Assembly (NCBI RefSeq): GCF_958979055.1
Contig: NC_084889.1
Location: 34,353,951 to 34,417,950 of the forward strand
From: Alnus glutinosa
Lineage: Eukaryota > Streptophyta > Magnoliopsida > Fagales > Betulaceae
DNA: 64,000 bases
Direction of reading: 5' to 3'
In this document: piece by piece, positions 1 through 11,615 of the stretch
Layout: every line of letters begins with the position of its first letter
How positions within the stretch are numbered: the first letter of the stretch is position 1
The notes under the pieces: model-generated
Told to the model about the DNA's origin: nothing
The model's input: the letters and a program-made list of their open reading frames with translations, nothing else
Databases searched by the model: none
Position numbers and translations under genes: made by a program

Positions 1-240
1 AAAGGATTTTTATCCCTTTACAACACATATATACTCTTAACTCTTAAGTATTCACTCCACCTAATTAAGTACCGTTCATTCCCTAATATTAATGATAGTA
101 AAATCTTCTTTAAGAGTTTTTTTTTTTGCCTCTCTCTCTCTCTCTCTCTCTCTAAGCGTCCATTTATTTCTGTACACTCATTTTTCATAACAGCCGCACA
201 ACAACTTACGCGGAAAGGCAGTTTTTTAATTTTTTTTTTT
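1..240. repeat. Partial copy of locus repeat unit U (U0)
   Basis: The first ~130 bases match the segments at 20714-20850 and 25583-25700: the same AAAGGATTT-TATCCCTT start, the same CTCTTAAGTATTCACTC run and the same T-rich end. This is a truncated copy of the repeat that recurs through the locus. A CT microsatellite follows at about 130-153. No gene is seen. Confidence 0.6.
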
Positions 241-680
241 CTCATTTCTTTTTGTTGCTTGAAAGCCAGTTGGAGGGAAATGATATTTCATTTCCCCTCC
301 AACGAAGCCGCCCCCCGGCTCTCTCTCTGAAAACTCTGCGCCGTACATTCTCCCCCCACGTTCGGTCTCTCTCCGCCGGCTTCTCTGTCGGCGGTCGGCC
401 TCCTCCGTTGTCCGGCAGCCCTCTCCGACAGATTTCCTCTCTCTCCCCAGCTCTACATCGTCCGTAGCTCACTCGCCGAAAGTCCCCGTCCCTCTCGGCA
501 ATCGGCCTCCTCCGTCGTCCGGCTTCCCCCCTCTGGCTAAAAAAAATAGGTTCTCTCTCTCAGGCCGGATCTATTGCTACAAAAAAGAAAGGGGAAACTT
601 TTGGCTGCTTCACACAGTGGAGGCAGCCAATGCCTGATTTTTTTATTATTATTATTATTTTTTTTTTTGTTTTTTTGTTT
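241..680. other. GC/pyrimidine-rich non-coding insert
   Basis: This ~400-base island is far richer in C, G and CT than its surroundings. It interrupts the U-like sequence. It holds a near-palindrome at about 270-304 and an internal duplication of a TCGGCCTCCTCCG-containing segment (about 397 and 502). It ends in a T/ATT-rich tract. It resembles a 5'-UTR-like or retroposed sequence. The short ORFs on both strands are low-complexity and not convincing. Confidence 0.35.
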
Positions 681-786
681 TTTTGTTTTTTGTTTTTTTG
701 GTTTTTCATTTTTTGGAACAAAAACTTGAAAAGTCTTTATGGTGTTGTCTTGGAAAAGTCTTGTGGAGTTGTTTCTGGCAATTATG

Positions 787-965
787 CACTACAAAAAAAG
801 CCGTAAATCGCCGCGTGTCTACAGTACATGTTACTGTAGACACGTGGCCAGATGGCAGTGTGTTTCTCTGGCCACGCTGCCATATGTGGCGTACAAACAA
901 TTGGCAGCGTGTATAAATTCCACGCTGCCATCTGGCCGACACGTGTAATTTAATACACGTGGCTA
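787..965. mobile_element. Hairpin-rich transposon end (CACTA-like terminus)
   Basis: The segment opens with CACTACAAAAAAA, close to the CACTACAAGAAAA ends of plant En/Spm (CACTA) elements. It is packed with consecutive inverted repeats: one around GTGTCTACAG/CTGTAGACAC, one around GGCAGCGTG/CACGCTGCC and one around CACGTGTA/TACACGTG. Such subterminal hairpins are typical of CACTA and some Mutator elements. No matching terminal GTAGTG was found with confidence downstream, so the other end and the class are inferred. Confidence 0.4.
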
Positions 966-1224
966 ACTGAAAAACACTTTTTTGGAATTCCCTTTTTCTT
1001 TAAAAAAAAAAAAAAAAAAAAAACAAATAGTATGTACATGATAATATTGCTATGTACCCTATACCAAATTAGAGTATAAAAACTAATTAGTTTTATACAG
1101 TACTTGTATTTAAATTTTTTGGAATTTATTTATATTAAAAATTCCTATTATATACCCCAACAATAAATTTGTGCTATATTTAGTATGTATTGTACTTATA
1201 GTTATGTTTTAGGGTTTACATGCA

Positions 1225-2620
1225 AGTTGAGTTTCTTGAATATGGTTTATGCGTTAAGACTTAATTTATTGTATGTGTAGTACATACTCTCAGGGTTAGG
1301 GTTCGTAAAACATCCATCTGAATGTGTTCGCCTTGTGGTCCCGATCATTATAGCATACCTTACACAAGTATAAAATTGCATGCCTCTATCATTTGATCCA
1401 GTTCAATGTTCAAAACTTGGTCGAACTTTCATTTGATCCTAGAGTTAGGGTTTATCACTATATATATAGTATATATATTTAGGGTTAGGGTTTATGGCTT
1501 ATACATATAGTACATACACTTAATATTAGGGTTAAGGTTAGGGTTTATGGCTTATACATATAGTACATACACTTAATATTATGGTTAAGGTTAGGGTTTA
1601 TGGCTTACATATATATGGTACATACACTTAAGATTAGGGTTAAGGTTAGGGTTTATGGCTTACATATATATGGTACATACACTTAAGATTTGGGTTAAGA
1701 TTATGGGTTTTAGGGTTCAATTTTATGGTCAGGGTTTAGTATAGTATAGTATATATATATATATATATATATATACACTTAGGGTTAGGATTTAGTTTTA
1801 ATTTATAGTTTACGGTTTAGTTTTATGGCTTAGGGTTTAGCAATTTGTACAGTACATACACTTAGGGTTGCATGTGTTTGTGTTTGTATTTGTATTTCAA
1901 AACTATCTTGTCATATTATGTACATACATATATATAATATATGCATGTATGCATGTAAACGGCGTGCCGAAACTATATACCTTTATAGTTACTTGTATAT
2001 ACCCTAACATTGGTGTTTATGGCTATATATATATATATAGTATACTTATATAGCTATACTGTGTATAGCTATATATAGTATATATATACACTTAGGGTTA
2101 GGGTTTATAGATATATATAATAACGTTGTATATACACTTAGTGTTAAGGTTTATGTTTATATAGAGTACTAAATGCATAATTAACCCAAATTTGGGCTAC
2201 ATATATATGCATAATTATACGGCGAGGAACAAAAATAAAAATATGCAACATAACAAAGTACATACACTTAGGGTTAGGGTTTATGACTATATATAGTATA
2301 TAGACATAGGGTTAGGGGTTATGGGCTACGTGCAATATGTTTATAGTATATTTACGTTTTACGTGTTGAGTACTTTAAATATATATGGTATACTTATAAG
2401 TAAACCCTAACTCTAATTAGGATTTATGTTAATGGAATAGTAATCTAATAAAACCCTAACCCTATATATATATAGGACCTATATATATATATATGAAACT
2501 TAACACAGACTTAAGGTTTAAGAATTAGTTTTAGGGTTACCGTTTAGGGTTTAGTTTTATGGGTTAGAGTTTACGTAAACCTTAACACTATATATATTAC
2601 ATACACTTAGGGTCGGATTA
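1225..2620. repeat. Degenerate telomere-like (TTTAGGG) tandem repeat
   Basis: TTAGGG and GGGTTTA motifs recur, mixed with TATATA runs and a repeated CATACACTTA word. Between about 1513 and 1720 a unit of 53-55 bases is tandemly repeated, with CATACACTTA at 1513, 1566, 1621 and 1676. Each unit carries GGGTTAAGGTTAGGGTTTATGG. This is interstitial telomere-like or satellite DNA, not a chromosome end, because ordinary sequence lies on both sides. Confidence 0.7.
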
Positions 2621-2652
2621 GGGTTTGTGTTTGTGTTTACAAATACAAAACT

Positions 2653-2661
2653 ATATATATA

Positions 2662-2750
<89 letters not shown>
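2653..2750. repeat. (TA)n microsatellite
   Basis: An almost uninterrupted TA dinucleotide tract of about 90 bases. The YIYIYI reading frames across it on both strands are artefacts. Confidence 0.95.
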
Positions 2751-2784
2751 ATAATTTTTCGTTTTTCAAAAAAAAAAAAAAAAA

Positions 2785-2960
2785 ATTAAAAACAGATAGA
2801 GACGTGTATTATTATACACGTCTCTAATTGGCCGGGTGGCATTACGCCACGCGGCCAATTTTTGGCCAGGTGACCTGCGCAGGACAATTCTCGCGCGCCA
2901 CCTGGCTGATATTTCAATTAATTAAAAAAAAAAGGGTAGCTTCCAGAGGAAGCTACCCTC
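2785..2960. repeat. Cluster of strong hairpins
   Basis: Four inverted repeats lie head to tail: AGAGACGTGTAT/ATACACGTCTCT (about 2797-2824), TTGGCCGGGTGGC/GCCACGCGGCCAA (about 2828-2860), GGCCAGGTG/CACCTGGC, and GGGTAGCTTCC/GGAAGCTACCC (about 2934-2958). The architecture mirrors 787-965 and may be the inner or opposite subterminal region of the same element. Confidence 0.55.
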
Positions 2961-2964
2961 GATC

Positions 2965-3322
2965 CGCACATTTCCCTCTCTCCCTCAGCTCGATCTCTCT
3001 CGCTCACTCATCTCTCACTCGCTCACTCAGCTCTCTCTCTCTCTCTCTCTCTCTCCCTCTCCCTCTCTGTCCACCGACCACCGACCACCAGGATCCAGTG
3101 TCTTCTCAGGCCAGCTCCCTCTCCAGCCGTGACTGCACCACCCGTGTTCGGCAATAGGTGCATGCTCTCTCTCTCTCTCTCTTTATCTCTGTCTCTCTCT
3201 CTAGCTCTCTCTCTCTCTCTCTAACCGAACCAGGAACCCTAACCCTAGGTCCGGACCTATCTCTCTCTACATCTCCCTCTCACTCTCTCTCTCTCTCTGT
3301 CTCTCTCTCTAGCTCTCTCTCT

Positions 3323-3362
<40 letters not shown>

Positions 3363-3519
3363 GTCTCTCTCTAGCTTTCTCTCTCTCTAGCTCTCTCTCT
3401 CTCTCTCTAACCGAACCACAGACTAAACCCTAACCCTAGGTCCGGACCTCTCTCTCTCTACACCCATCTCTCTGACACTATCTCTCTCTACATCTCTCTC
3501 TCTCTGTGAAACCTCTCCC

Positions 3520-3555
<36 letters not shown>
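2965..3555. repeat. CT-rich region with a ~190-base duplicated unit
   Basis: Long CT tracts alternate with a unit containing AACCGAACCA, AACCCTAACCCTAGG and TCCGGACCT. The unit occurs at about 3220-3260 and again at 3408-3450. The serine/leucine-rich frames here are low-complexity artefacts. Confidence 0.7.
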
Positions 3556-3559
<4 letters not shown>

Positions 3560-4430
3560 GTACGTGATTACTATTTTGAATGTTGTTTTGGGATATTATT
3601 TTGGGACTAATATGTTTTAATGCAGGTACATTTTGGCAAAGGAGCATACAAATCACAAAAAAAAATAAAAATATTTGTGAGTAATTTTAGCATTAATTTT
3701 TTTTCTTTACTTTTTGGCTATAATAAACTTGGTGCATTTAAATTAATTTGTTTAAAATCTGTTTCTAATTTTTTTAATAGTTTCATATAATTATTGTGGA
3801 TTTAGCAATTAATAATGGTCTATGCAATGCTGTTAATTTTGTTGGGTTTGAATATCTATTGTTGTGTAATTTTATGTGTTTTGATGTGGTTGGTCGTTAT
3901 GCATGAAAAATATTCTTACAGTTGTGGTATTTTTTTTTTTTTTTTTTGTAATATGTTTTACTGTACTACGAATTGGTGTGTGGATTATTATTTGTGGCAA
4001 TTATTTTATTAACTTAATCATAAAATAAATGATCAAAACCAATAAAATATAAATAAGTATTCGGTACTACAAACAAAAAAAAAACCAATTCAAAGTAAAC
4101 TCGCCATCATTTCATAATAAAATGATCATATCTAACGATTATTGGATAGAAACAGAAAATTAAATTTGGCCACCGTCTACCATTTATAATTATTTTTTTT
4201 ATTATTCAATTTATAACAAAGGTGTAAACAATAAACCCTAAACCCTAAATCAAAACCAATATAAAAATCCCTATGATCAAATCTCAAAACCAAACCCCTA
4301 AGCTTTATACTCTAAAAAACAAGCAAAAACCATAAACCCTAAACCCTAGCCCAAATTACCGTTCACCCTAAAAACCCTAAACCCTACAAAAGGGAACTTG
4401 AAGGGAACATCATTTTTAGAGCGTAATATT
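3556..4430. other. AT-rich non-coding DNA with short CCCTAAA motifs
   Basis: No gene is seen. Between about 4225 and 4390 several AAACCCTAAACCCTA words form a second, minus-oriented telomere-like patch. Confidence 0.5.
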
Positions 4431-4436
4431 TAATTA

Positions 4437-4540
4437 GGCTATATGTGGACAGCATTTAACAAGGGTACACTTGGACTTAGGCTAAAGAGACCCTGATTTA
4501 TAATGTATAATTTGTCAAATGCCGTCCGCATATAGCTCTA
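4437..4540. mobile_element. Short foldback element
   Basis: GCTATATGTGGACAGCATTT at the left is matched by its near reverse complement (AAATGCCGTCCGCATATAGC) at about 4517-4537. This leaves about 50 bases between ~25-base arms. It is a MITE-sized foldback of unknown family. Confidence 0.5.
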
Positions 4541-4916
4541 GCAACAATTTCTATAAATTTTTTTTTTTCATTTTAATAAATTAAACTATTTTTTTTTCTT
4601 TATTTAAATGCATATTTATTTATCTTTTTCTTATACCATTTAAATATTTTTTAAATTAAATAATAGGCGAAAGAGAGTGAAAATGATGGTATTGGAATAA
4701 AAGAGGAAGTAGAAAATTTTTCATATCGATCAAAATAATGTTAAGGGAACCACATTTAATTACCTAGATTTAATATACAATTTTTGTTCCCTTCCTATTT
4801 CCTTAGTTTAGAGAATAACAAGAAATCTGATTTAATAGATTCTTTTACAAGTTTTTCCTACATCCAAGAAAGAAAATGAAACTTAAGGACGATGTTGATA
4901 ATGATCTAAGCTGTTA

Positions 4917-5306
4917 GAGCATTACTAGCAGCTTTCCTACAAGGGATCTGTTCCCTAAATTTTAAGAAAAATTTTAAGAAAGTCAAAAAAACCATCCCAC
5001 AGCAACTTCCCTACAATTATCTGTTCCCTAGGAAGTGAACAGTGCTTCCCAATGCATTGGGAAGCACTGTTCACCTCCCATTCAATTATTTATTCTAAAA
5101 ATATAATCTCTCTCTTACTTTATCTCTTTCTTTTCTTACTTTTAATTAAAGTAAAAGTAACAAAATAATATTTTAATGATATAGGGAAAAATGAAGGGAA
5201 GCTACTGTGGAGTATTTTTTGATAGGGAAGTAAAAAGTAGTTTTATTCCCTACATTTAGAGAAAATGAATGGGAGGGGAAGGGAAGGGAAGCTGCTAGGA
5301 ATGCTC
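4917..5306. mobile_element. Tourist/PIF-Harbinger-like MITE with TTA target duplication
   Basis: The element has inverted ends: GAGCATTACTAGCAGC at the left, and the complement of GAGCATTCCTAGCAGC at the right. It is flanked by TTA at 4914-4916 and 5307-5309. A 3-base TTA duplication and a ~390-base non-coding body fit a Tourist-like MITE. A perfect 40-base palindrome centred on AATGCATT lies inside at 5035-5074. Confidence 0.75.
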
Positions 5307-5380
5307 TTAGCATTGATTAAAATCCAAGGTACATCCCGCAAATTTAACTCATAAAAACCCTAAGTCGTAAGTCCAACCCC

Positions 5381-5396
5381 CCCCCCCCCCCCCCCT
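5381..5396. repeat. Poly-C tract
   Basis: A run of about 17 C residues in otherwise AT-rich DNA. It is likely to be length-variable. Confidence 0.85.
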
Positions 5397-5441
5397 AAAA
5401 AAGAGTCATAAGCCAAACACAAATTAGTTAATTTTTAATTT

Positions 5442-7540
5442 TTTTTTTCCAGAAGAATTTATTGATATGTTGTTTTGACACGTCAATAATTATTGACTAT
5501 AAGTATTAATATTTAATTAATATACTTGTAATTTATAGTGTAAGCATATTATATAATATAGTATACAACTATAAGTACTATATATGTGTTATTATATATA
5601 AATATAGTATAATTGTATAACAAAATAAATATATAATAAGTAAGCATGCACATTAATTATATGGTCTAGTATATGACTATAATCAACCACATGTTATATA
5701 ATATGTACGTATATAGTTATATAAGGTAGCTAGTTAATATGTAAGTACTAGTATATATACTAAAATACAATAGTAATAAATATATAACCATGTATGATGT
5801 GTCATATATAATGTTTATGTAAATGTTTATATAGTTATATATAACTATTAAAAATGTTCCACTAAAAAAAAACTTTTAAAATGTTAGTTAAGAACTTAAT
5901 CATATGTCATGATATTATATACCATAGTTATAGCTATAGTTAATATATTGAATATGTTAATGCGTACATTTTGAATATGTTAGTTCACTAACTATTCAAA
6001 TTTCAATATATATGTTAGTATTTTGACTAACAAGTTAATGATATAATTAATATACACTAACTCTTTCAAAAAAAAAAAAAATTAATATACACTAACATGT
6101 ATATATGTGTGTACGTGTGTGTGTGTAAATCGAAATTAAATTGTTTAGTGACGTGTCAATTTATCACACGTCAAAAAGTGTTGATGTGTCAATTTGACGC
6201 ATCAAAACTTATTGACAGGTTAAAATAACACATCAAAAATTATTGACGTGCCATTTTGACATGTCAAAAATTACTGAAATGCCAATTCGACACATCAGAA
6301 AAAAAATTGACGTGTCAACTTGAAATGTCAAAAATGTCTCGACATGTCAAGTTGACACGTTAATAATTTTTAATGTGTCAAACCGACACGTCAACAAATT
6401 TGTTGGCATGCCAAGTTGACACATCAACAAATTTTTGACATGTCGAACAAACACGTCAACAAATGTGTTGATGTGCCAAGTAGACACGTAAATTTTTTTT
6501 AACATGTCTGTTTGACACGTCAAAACTTTTTGACGTGTCTGTTCAGCACATCAAAATACGTGTAGGGGTCATGTCGCGCATGACATTTCATTTGTCTTGC
6601 GTGTCGCACCCCATTACTCTACAACCAGCTCTCTCTCTCAATTTATTCTCTTTCTCTCTCTCTCTCTCTCACCCTTTCAGCTTTAGCATGCTCCTCCCAT
6701 CACCGGCCACCACTACGCCGGTGATCGGAGCTCTCTATCTCTCTTTCTCTCACCCTTTCGGCTTCTGCATGTTACTCTCTCTCTCTCTATGTGTTACTCA
6801 TGTGTTACTCATATCATGATATGCTAACTTCTCATTTTTCTGTTTAGGGATCTACTCAAGTTCATAATTTAAGGGATTCTCTTGGTGAAGTGAAATCTGA
6901 TATTGTGGTCAATGTGATTCATATTATTAATTATATTTTTGGGAGGCTCTTATATTCTTATTATTATATTTCTGATATATGGGAAACTGTCTCAGGCAGT
7001 TAGCCTGTTTTACTACCAATTTCTGTGATGTGTATAAAATTTGCAAATTCAACTTTGTAGGTTGTTTACCGCCTGAGACAGTTTACTTATCCCCAAATTT
7101 CTGCATGACTGCACTTGATGTCCTTGTTGGGATTGATTTTATTTGCCCAAGGGTTTCGAACGGCATTTCTATAGTAGTCCCATATTAAGTGGGTTGGTCA
7201 AGTTGGTAAATTAATATTGCTTGTGATTGTAAAGTCATGTTATTTGGTTTTGTTCATTTGATGTAATTCTTGATTCCTGTTACAATTCAAATATTATGTC
7301 ACAAAAGCTGAGTTCTCTAATCGTCAATAATTATTATAACAAACCCTTGTTGTTTTGACACCGCAATAATTTTTTGACGCGCGTGTTATTATTTCACACG
7401 TCAAAAATTAATTAAACTTCAATTTTTAAAAAATAAAAAATAAATTGACTTTAAATTTAGCAACGTGGTAATCTTTGACGCGTTGCTATTGACATGGCAA
7501 ATTCCACACGTCAATAAAAATTTTCTTGACAGCATAAATG
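5442..7540. mobile_element. Non-autonomous transposon-like block with a palindromic array
   Basis: The block is bounded by words such as TTTTGACACGTCAATAATTA (about 5474) and CACACGTCAATAAAAATTTT (about 7507), which echo the internal repeat. It holds the GACACGTCAA array at 6140-6560, then a CT-rich region (6620-6800) and an apparently intron-interrupted non-coding core. No transposase frame is recognisable. The layout (hairpin array, CT-rich stretch, unknown core) resembles 787-3555. The class is inferred, possibly CACTA-like, and exact ends were not fixed. Confidence 0.4.
6140..6560. repeat. Array of ~40-base imperfect palindromes (GACACGTCAA core)
   Basis: About ten consecutive units have the form TTGACGTGTCAA-spacer-TTGACACGTCAAAA, each an imperfect palindrome, with a period of about 35-45 bases. 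Units differ by point changes (GACATGTC, GATGTGTC, GACACATC). The ACGT core would look like a bZIP/G-box-type site, but the array more probably marks transposon subterminal repeats. Confidence 0.7.
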
Positions 7541-8560
7541 TAAATTTACTTCACAATTGTTGCTAGGATTAGAATTTTCTACAATTATTTGTTCGAATTT
7601 GAGAGAATTAGAATAGGTGATTCTAAGAGATTACTTATGATGGGACCCACCTGGCCAAATAAAAATATGTTGTCCAACCACTTATTTGGTCAAGTGGATC
7701 CTATAAGTAGACGTTTCCTCGAATTTTCTCAAATTAGAAAAAATAATGGTAGAAGATCCTGATCCGCATTGCAAACAAGAAGTTTTTAATGCAATTGTTT
7801 TGCTTCATATCTGTTGCTAGCAATTACTTCATAGCTGTATGGAAGACAATGGCTATGAAGTAAATGTTGTCAGCAATTACTTCATAGAAATCATAATTTA
7901 ATGCAAATTTTGGAAACAGAGAAGCCATAATTTAAATGATGTTTGCAATTATTTCATAGAAACCATAATTTAATGTAAATTTTGAAAAAAAAAAAAAATT
8001 ACTTTATAGCCGTTGATAGCAATTAATTTAATGCAAACTTTGACAACATTTACTTCATAGCCGTTGCCTTCCAAATATTTAATGCAAACTTTGACAACAT
8101 TTACTTCATAACCATTTCCTTCCAAAAATTTAATGCAAAATTTGACAAAATTTAGGGATTAACCATTGCTAGCCAAAAATTAATTGCGTCCAGTACTACC
8201 TTTCATTCAAAATTGAAGCCAGCCATTAAATGGTCATTGAATAATTTTGTGAATAGTTGGAAAGAAGTTGGTTGGTACAATAAAATTAAATGACAAAAAG
8301 TAAAAAAAAGTAAGACAAAGGATCAAATAAGAGTGAAAAAAAATAGTATTTAATTTATATAAGAAAATATAAGAGAATATATTGTGAAATATTTTTTTTA
8401 CAAGGAGCAAAAAGTAATTTTGTTTAATATATTTAAAGAAAATAGTTGAATATCTACTTGCTCTAAGTCTAACCTAAAAAAAAGAAGTCGTTAGTCAGAC
8501 ACAAATTCCAATACATCACATGCATACGTGAACAACTAGATGAAAAAACGAGTTTTTTTT
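7541..8560. other. Non-coding region with degenerate ~50-base repeats
   Basis: No gene is seen. Between about 7790 and 8160 a motif containing TTACTTCATAGCC and TTTAATGCAAA(C/T)TTTG recurs at irregular spacing of about 50-60 bases. A segment at about 7600-7730 resembles one at 8800-8940 and may be a MITE family. Confidence 0.45.
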
Positions 8561-8569
8561 TCTTTTTTT

Positions 8570-10290
8570 TTCCCAAAAGAGTCCATTTCGATCTAGCTTA
8601 GACCAAAAAAAAAAAAAGTCAGTTTATTTCTGGTCCTAAAATTTAATGCGTTTGATTCTTCTACCAGAAACGTAATAATATGGTTCTCACGCTGAAATCC
8701 CACCTCGATGTTGAAATATAGAGGAAATTTCGTTTCAAGCTAGGCACCGATTCTTCAGATTACATGGACGTGCTTGAAGATAAGAAGATAAGTATTGATT
8801 TCGGATTAAGATTCTCTATAATTATTTGTCTTAATTTAGAGAATTTGGACAGGTGATTGTGAGAGACCACTTATAGAACCTACATAACCAAATAAAAATT
8901 GAACTGTCCAACCACTTACACGGTCAGGTGAATCTCCTTATCCATTAATTCTTTGGTGGTGAGTTCGCACACATGCAATTATGTAAAATCCTAAGAAACT
9001 TCTCAAAGTGGCTTTTTAATCGGAGTAATGCTATATGTCAACCTCATGTCTCTTCGTATCCCTTCAAAATTAATGTGACTCTTAAAATCACTATTATATT
9101 AAAATTCAATAATGATCTATTATAATTAAATTTAATAGTGATTTTAAGAAGAACATCAATTTTGAGAAGACACAAAGTTGGGATAACATGTAGCATTTCA
9201 CTTTCTAACCGTATTTTCAATTATTTTGATTTGCAAACTATAAAGAGGAGGTTCTTAATGTTGAAATCTCAAGGCGGAAAGTTTGTAGAGAATGACAAAA
9301 AAATAAAAAATAAAATCGCTGAAACTTAGTAACTTTTCTAGTTTCATGTGGCTGGTGGGGTGATGATCTACAAAATTAGATATTGGAGTGATAGTGTTTC
9401 AAATTTTTAATTTTGTGATTGCGGTACGTAAGATAATTGAAAATAGTATAAAAAGAAACGGAGTTTGCTAGAAACAAAAATATTAAATGAAAGAATGGGT
9501 TTCTTTTTTGTTTCGGAATGATCAGCTCTCTCTCTCTCTCTCTCTCTATCTACTAACTGTAATAGTGTAGTACAATTATACCAAACAAAATAATTAATGT
9601 TTAGCTTGTTTAAACATAAAATATTTTAAAAAAAATATTTTCTGTATTTTTCGGTATTTGATGCAATCGAAAAAAAATTCAGTTTGACTAAAAAAGTTTA
9701 TTTAGTTTTGAAAAATGATTTACATATTTAAATTTCGTAAATCATTTTATGAGTTTAAGTATATATTTCTTTCTCAAACTGTGAGACCACCACCAAATTA
9801 GCACTGGGCGACCCTCAAACCACTACCGAGCCACTTAACTTCAATCAAGTAATGTTGGATTTCAAACAGATTGCTTCACATTCTTTAGTTTTCATAAATT
9901 TTAAAAGATTTTGGTTTTGTGATATTTAAGTTGTTTAAAAGTTTTTTTTTTAAATAATAATAGTAATAATTAAACAAGAAACCTCATTTTGACTTGGCCG
10001 TTTACCCCTCGAACAGTTGGAGATAAGCTAATTATGAAATGATGGGTTTCGTTGAAGCTTCACTTGTCATCGATTTAATGCGTTGTGATCGATTTCTGAG
10101 CTTGCACCTTGAGTGCAGAGGGGACCTACCCTGAGATGCCTCACAAGGGAAGACTTCCTCAGTCCCATTAGAAGGGGAACTGGCAACACTTGCGTGTATA
10201 AAACAACGAAACCGGCATATACCCTACAATTTTGGGCCCCATGGTGTTAACCAATCGGTGCGAAAAATCAATAAGATGTAATTGATTTCA
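8570..10290. repeat. Locus repeat unit U, copy U1
   Basis: The sequence is shared with 20860-22680, 25690-27150, 27640-28400 and partly 31690-31900. Landmarks are GTCCATTTCGATCTAGCTTA, ATTCTTTGGTGGTGAGTT, AAACTTCTCAAAGTGGCTTT and TTTTGGGCCCC. It directly precedes the DC1 gene of block A, so U belongs to the duplicated gene block. No gene is seen in it. Confidence 0.7.
9027..9198. mobile_element. MITE inside U1
   Basis: The two halves are inverted repeats of about 70 bases: AATGCTATATGT at the left and ACATGTAGCATTT at the right, with an inner TTAAAATCACTATTA and its complement. Other U copies run through this position without it, so it is a later insertion. Confidence 0.6.
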
Positions 10291-10429
10291 TCTACCACAA
10301 TCTTCATATATAATGAGTACAGTGCGCTCAAGTACTACATGTCCCACCGCGAACCTTGCAGTTTATTTTGCTCTGATTATTGATCCTCCAAAGTGAACTC
10401 CTTTAGTTTATAAGTTTTATGCAGATCTT

Positions 10430-11370
10430 ACGTTCATCTGAAGCAAAACTGAGCTTTGAACTTGGGAGCTTTGTTAACCAGTGAAGCCAAAATCCAGATT
10501 TCTTCTACCTGTGGGTATTAATTGATGCCTGCTTAATTATGTGATCATTTGAGTTTCATTTCCTTTTTTGTTTTCCGGCCTATATCAAATAGTCGGCTGT
10601 TATATATATATATGAATGAGTAGGCTGGTTGGTTTGTATGTTGATCGAAACATATGTTTTAGAAGTCGGAATCAAAGAGCCTTTGCGTCCTGTTTAATTA
10701 GCTGTTATTGGCTTCAACTGCATGTGATTTGCATTTGTGATCATCTTTCCCTCATTTATAGTCTAATCCGTTCACTAAATTGTTCAAGGTATTGATTAAA
10801 TGATGAATTTTATATCTTTTTAAAAGCTCAAGCTTTCGGAAAAGTGATTATTCAACATAGTATCAGGATCAAATTAAGATCCTGGGTCTAAACATTGACT
10901 CTGTCATTTATCTTAATCAATACTTTAACACTCTCCCTCATGTGTGATCTCAGACTCTCTTTTAATAGGAGATGATCAGTATGTAAAATATTTAATTGAA
11001 ATGAGAGATAAATGACATAGTCAAGTTCGAACTCCAAACCTTTAGTCCTATTACCATGTTAAATTATCACTTAATTATCTCAAAAATTTAAAATTTAACA
11101 TGGAGCCCATCTTATGTTTATCCGAAGGGAAACTGAGCTTTGAACTTAATTGGGAGGTTTATTAAGGTGTGAAGCCAAAATCCAGATTTCTTCAGGCAGT
11201 GAGTATTCATTGATGCCTGCTAATGTGATCATTTGACCAGTGGCCTGTTTTTGTATATATATTTTAGAATTCGGTATCAGAGAGTCTTTGGGTCCTGCAT
11301 GTTTAGCTGTTAATATTGTTTTCTTCAACTGTGATATGCAAAATTTGTGAGCTTCTTTCCATCATTTATC
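10430..11370. repeat. Duplicated DC1 upstream region with an LTR/TRIM-like insert
   Basis: The segment at about 10430-10760 (ACTGAGCTTTGAACTTGGGAG, GTGAAGCCAAAATCCAGATT) is repeated at 11110-11370 and again upstream of the second DC1 gene at 34150-34440. Between the two block A copies, 10820-11090 holds a dispersed repeat with CACTCTCCCTCATGTGTGA and TAGTCCTATTACCATGTTAA. It resembles the units at 53220-54310 and is probably LTR/TRIM-derived. Confidence 0.55.
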
Positions 11371-11615
11371 GTCTAAACTTGGAGACTGCTTTGTCCTTTT
11401 CAATTTGAAGATGATTGTCTCGTTTTAATTTGTTGCAGCTGGGTATTTATAGTTGAAGGCTGTGTCGTGTGAGAGAGCAAGTGCGGAACAAGTGGCTGGG
11501 CCTATCTTTTTGGTTCAAAATACACCCATATATATATATCCGGATCTGTCTTCATATTTCGGGTAAGTTTGCCAGCTCATTCGTTTACAAATTTCCCCAT
11601 TAGAGAGCTAGGGAG

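Noticed and set aside
2557..2827. Frames reading YIYIYI across both strands
   Set aside because: Translation of a TA microsatellite.
2828..3656. Serine/leucine-rich and RERERE frames
   Set aside because: Translation of CT repeats; no non-repetitive coding segment supports them.
3908..3960. Right end of the CACTA-like element beginning at 787
   Set aside because: A T-tract followed by GTAATATG only loosely resembles the expected GTAGTG end; too weak to call.
5035..5074. Rho-independent terminator or CRISPR-like repeat for the long palindromes
   Set aside because: The window is plant nuclear DNA; the palindromes sit in transposon-like contexts and no spacer-repeat pattern exists.
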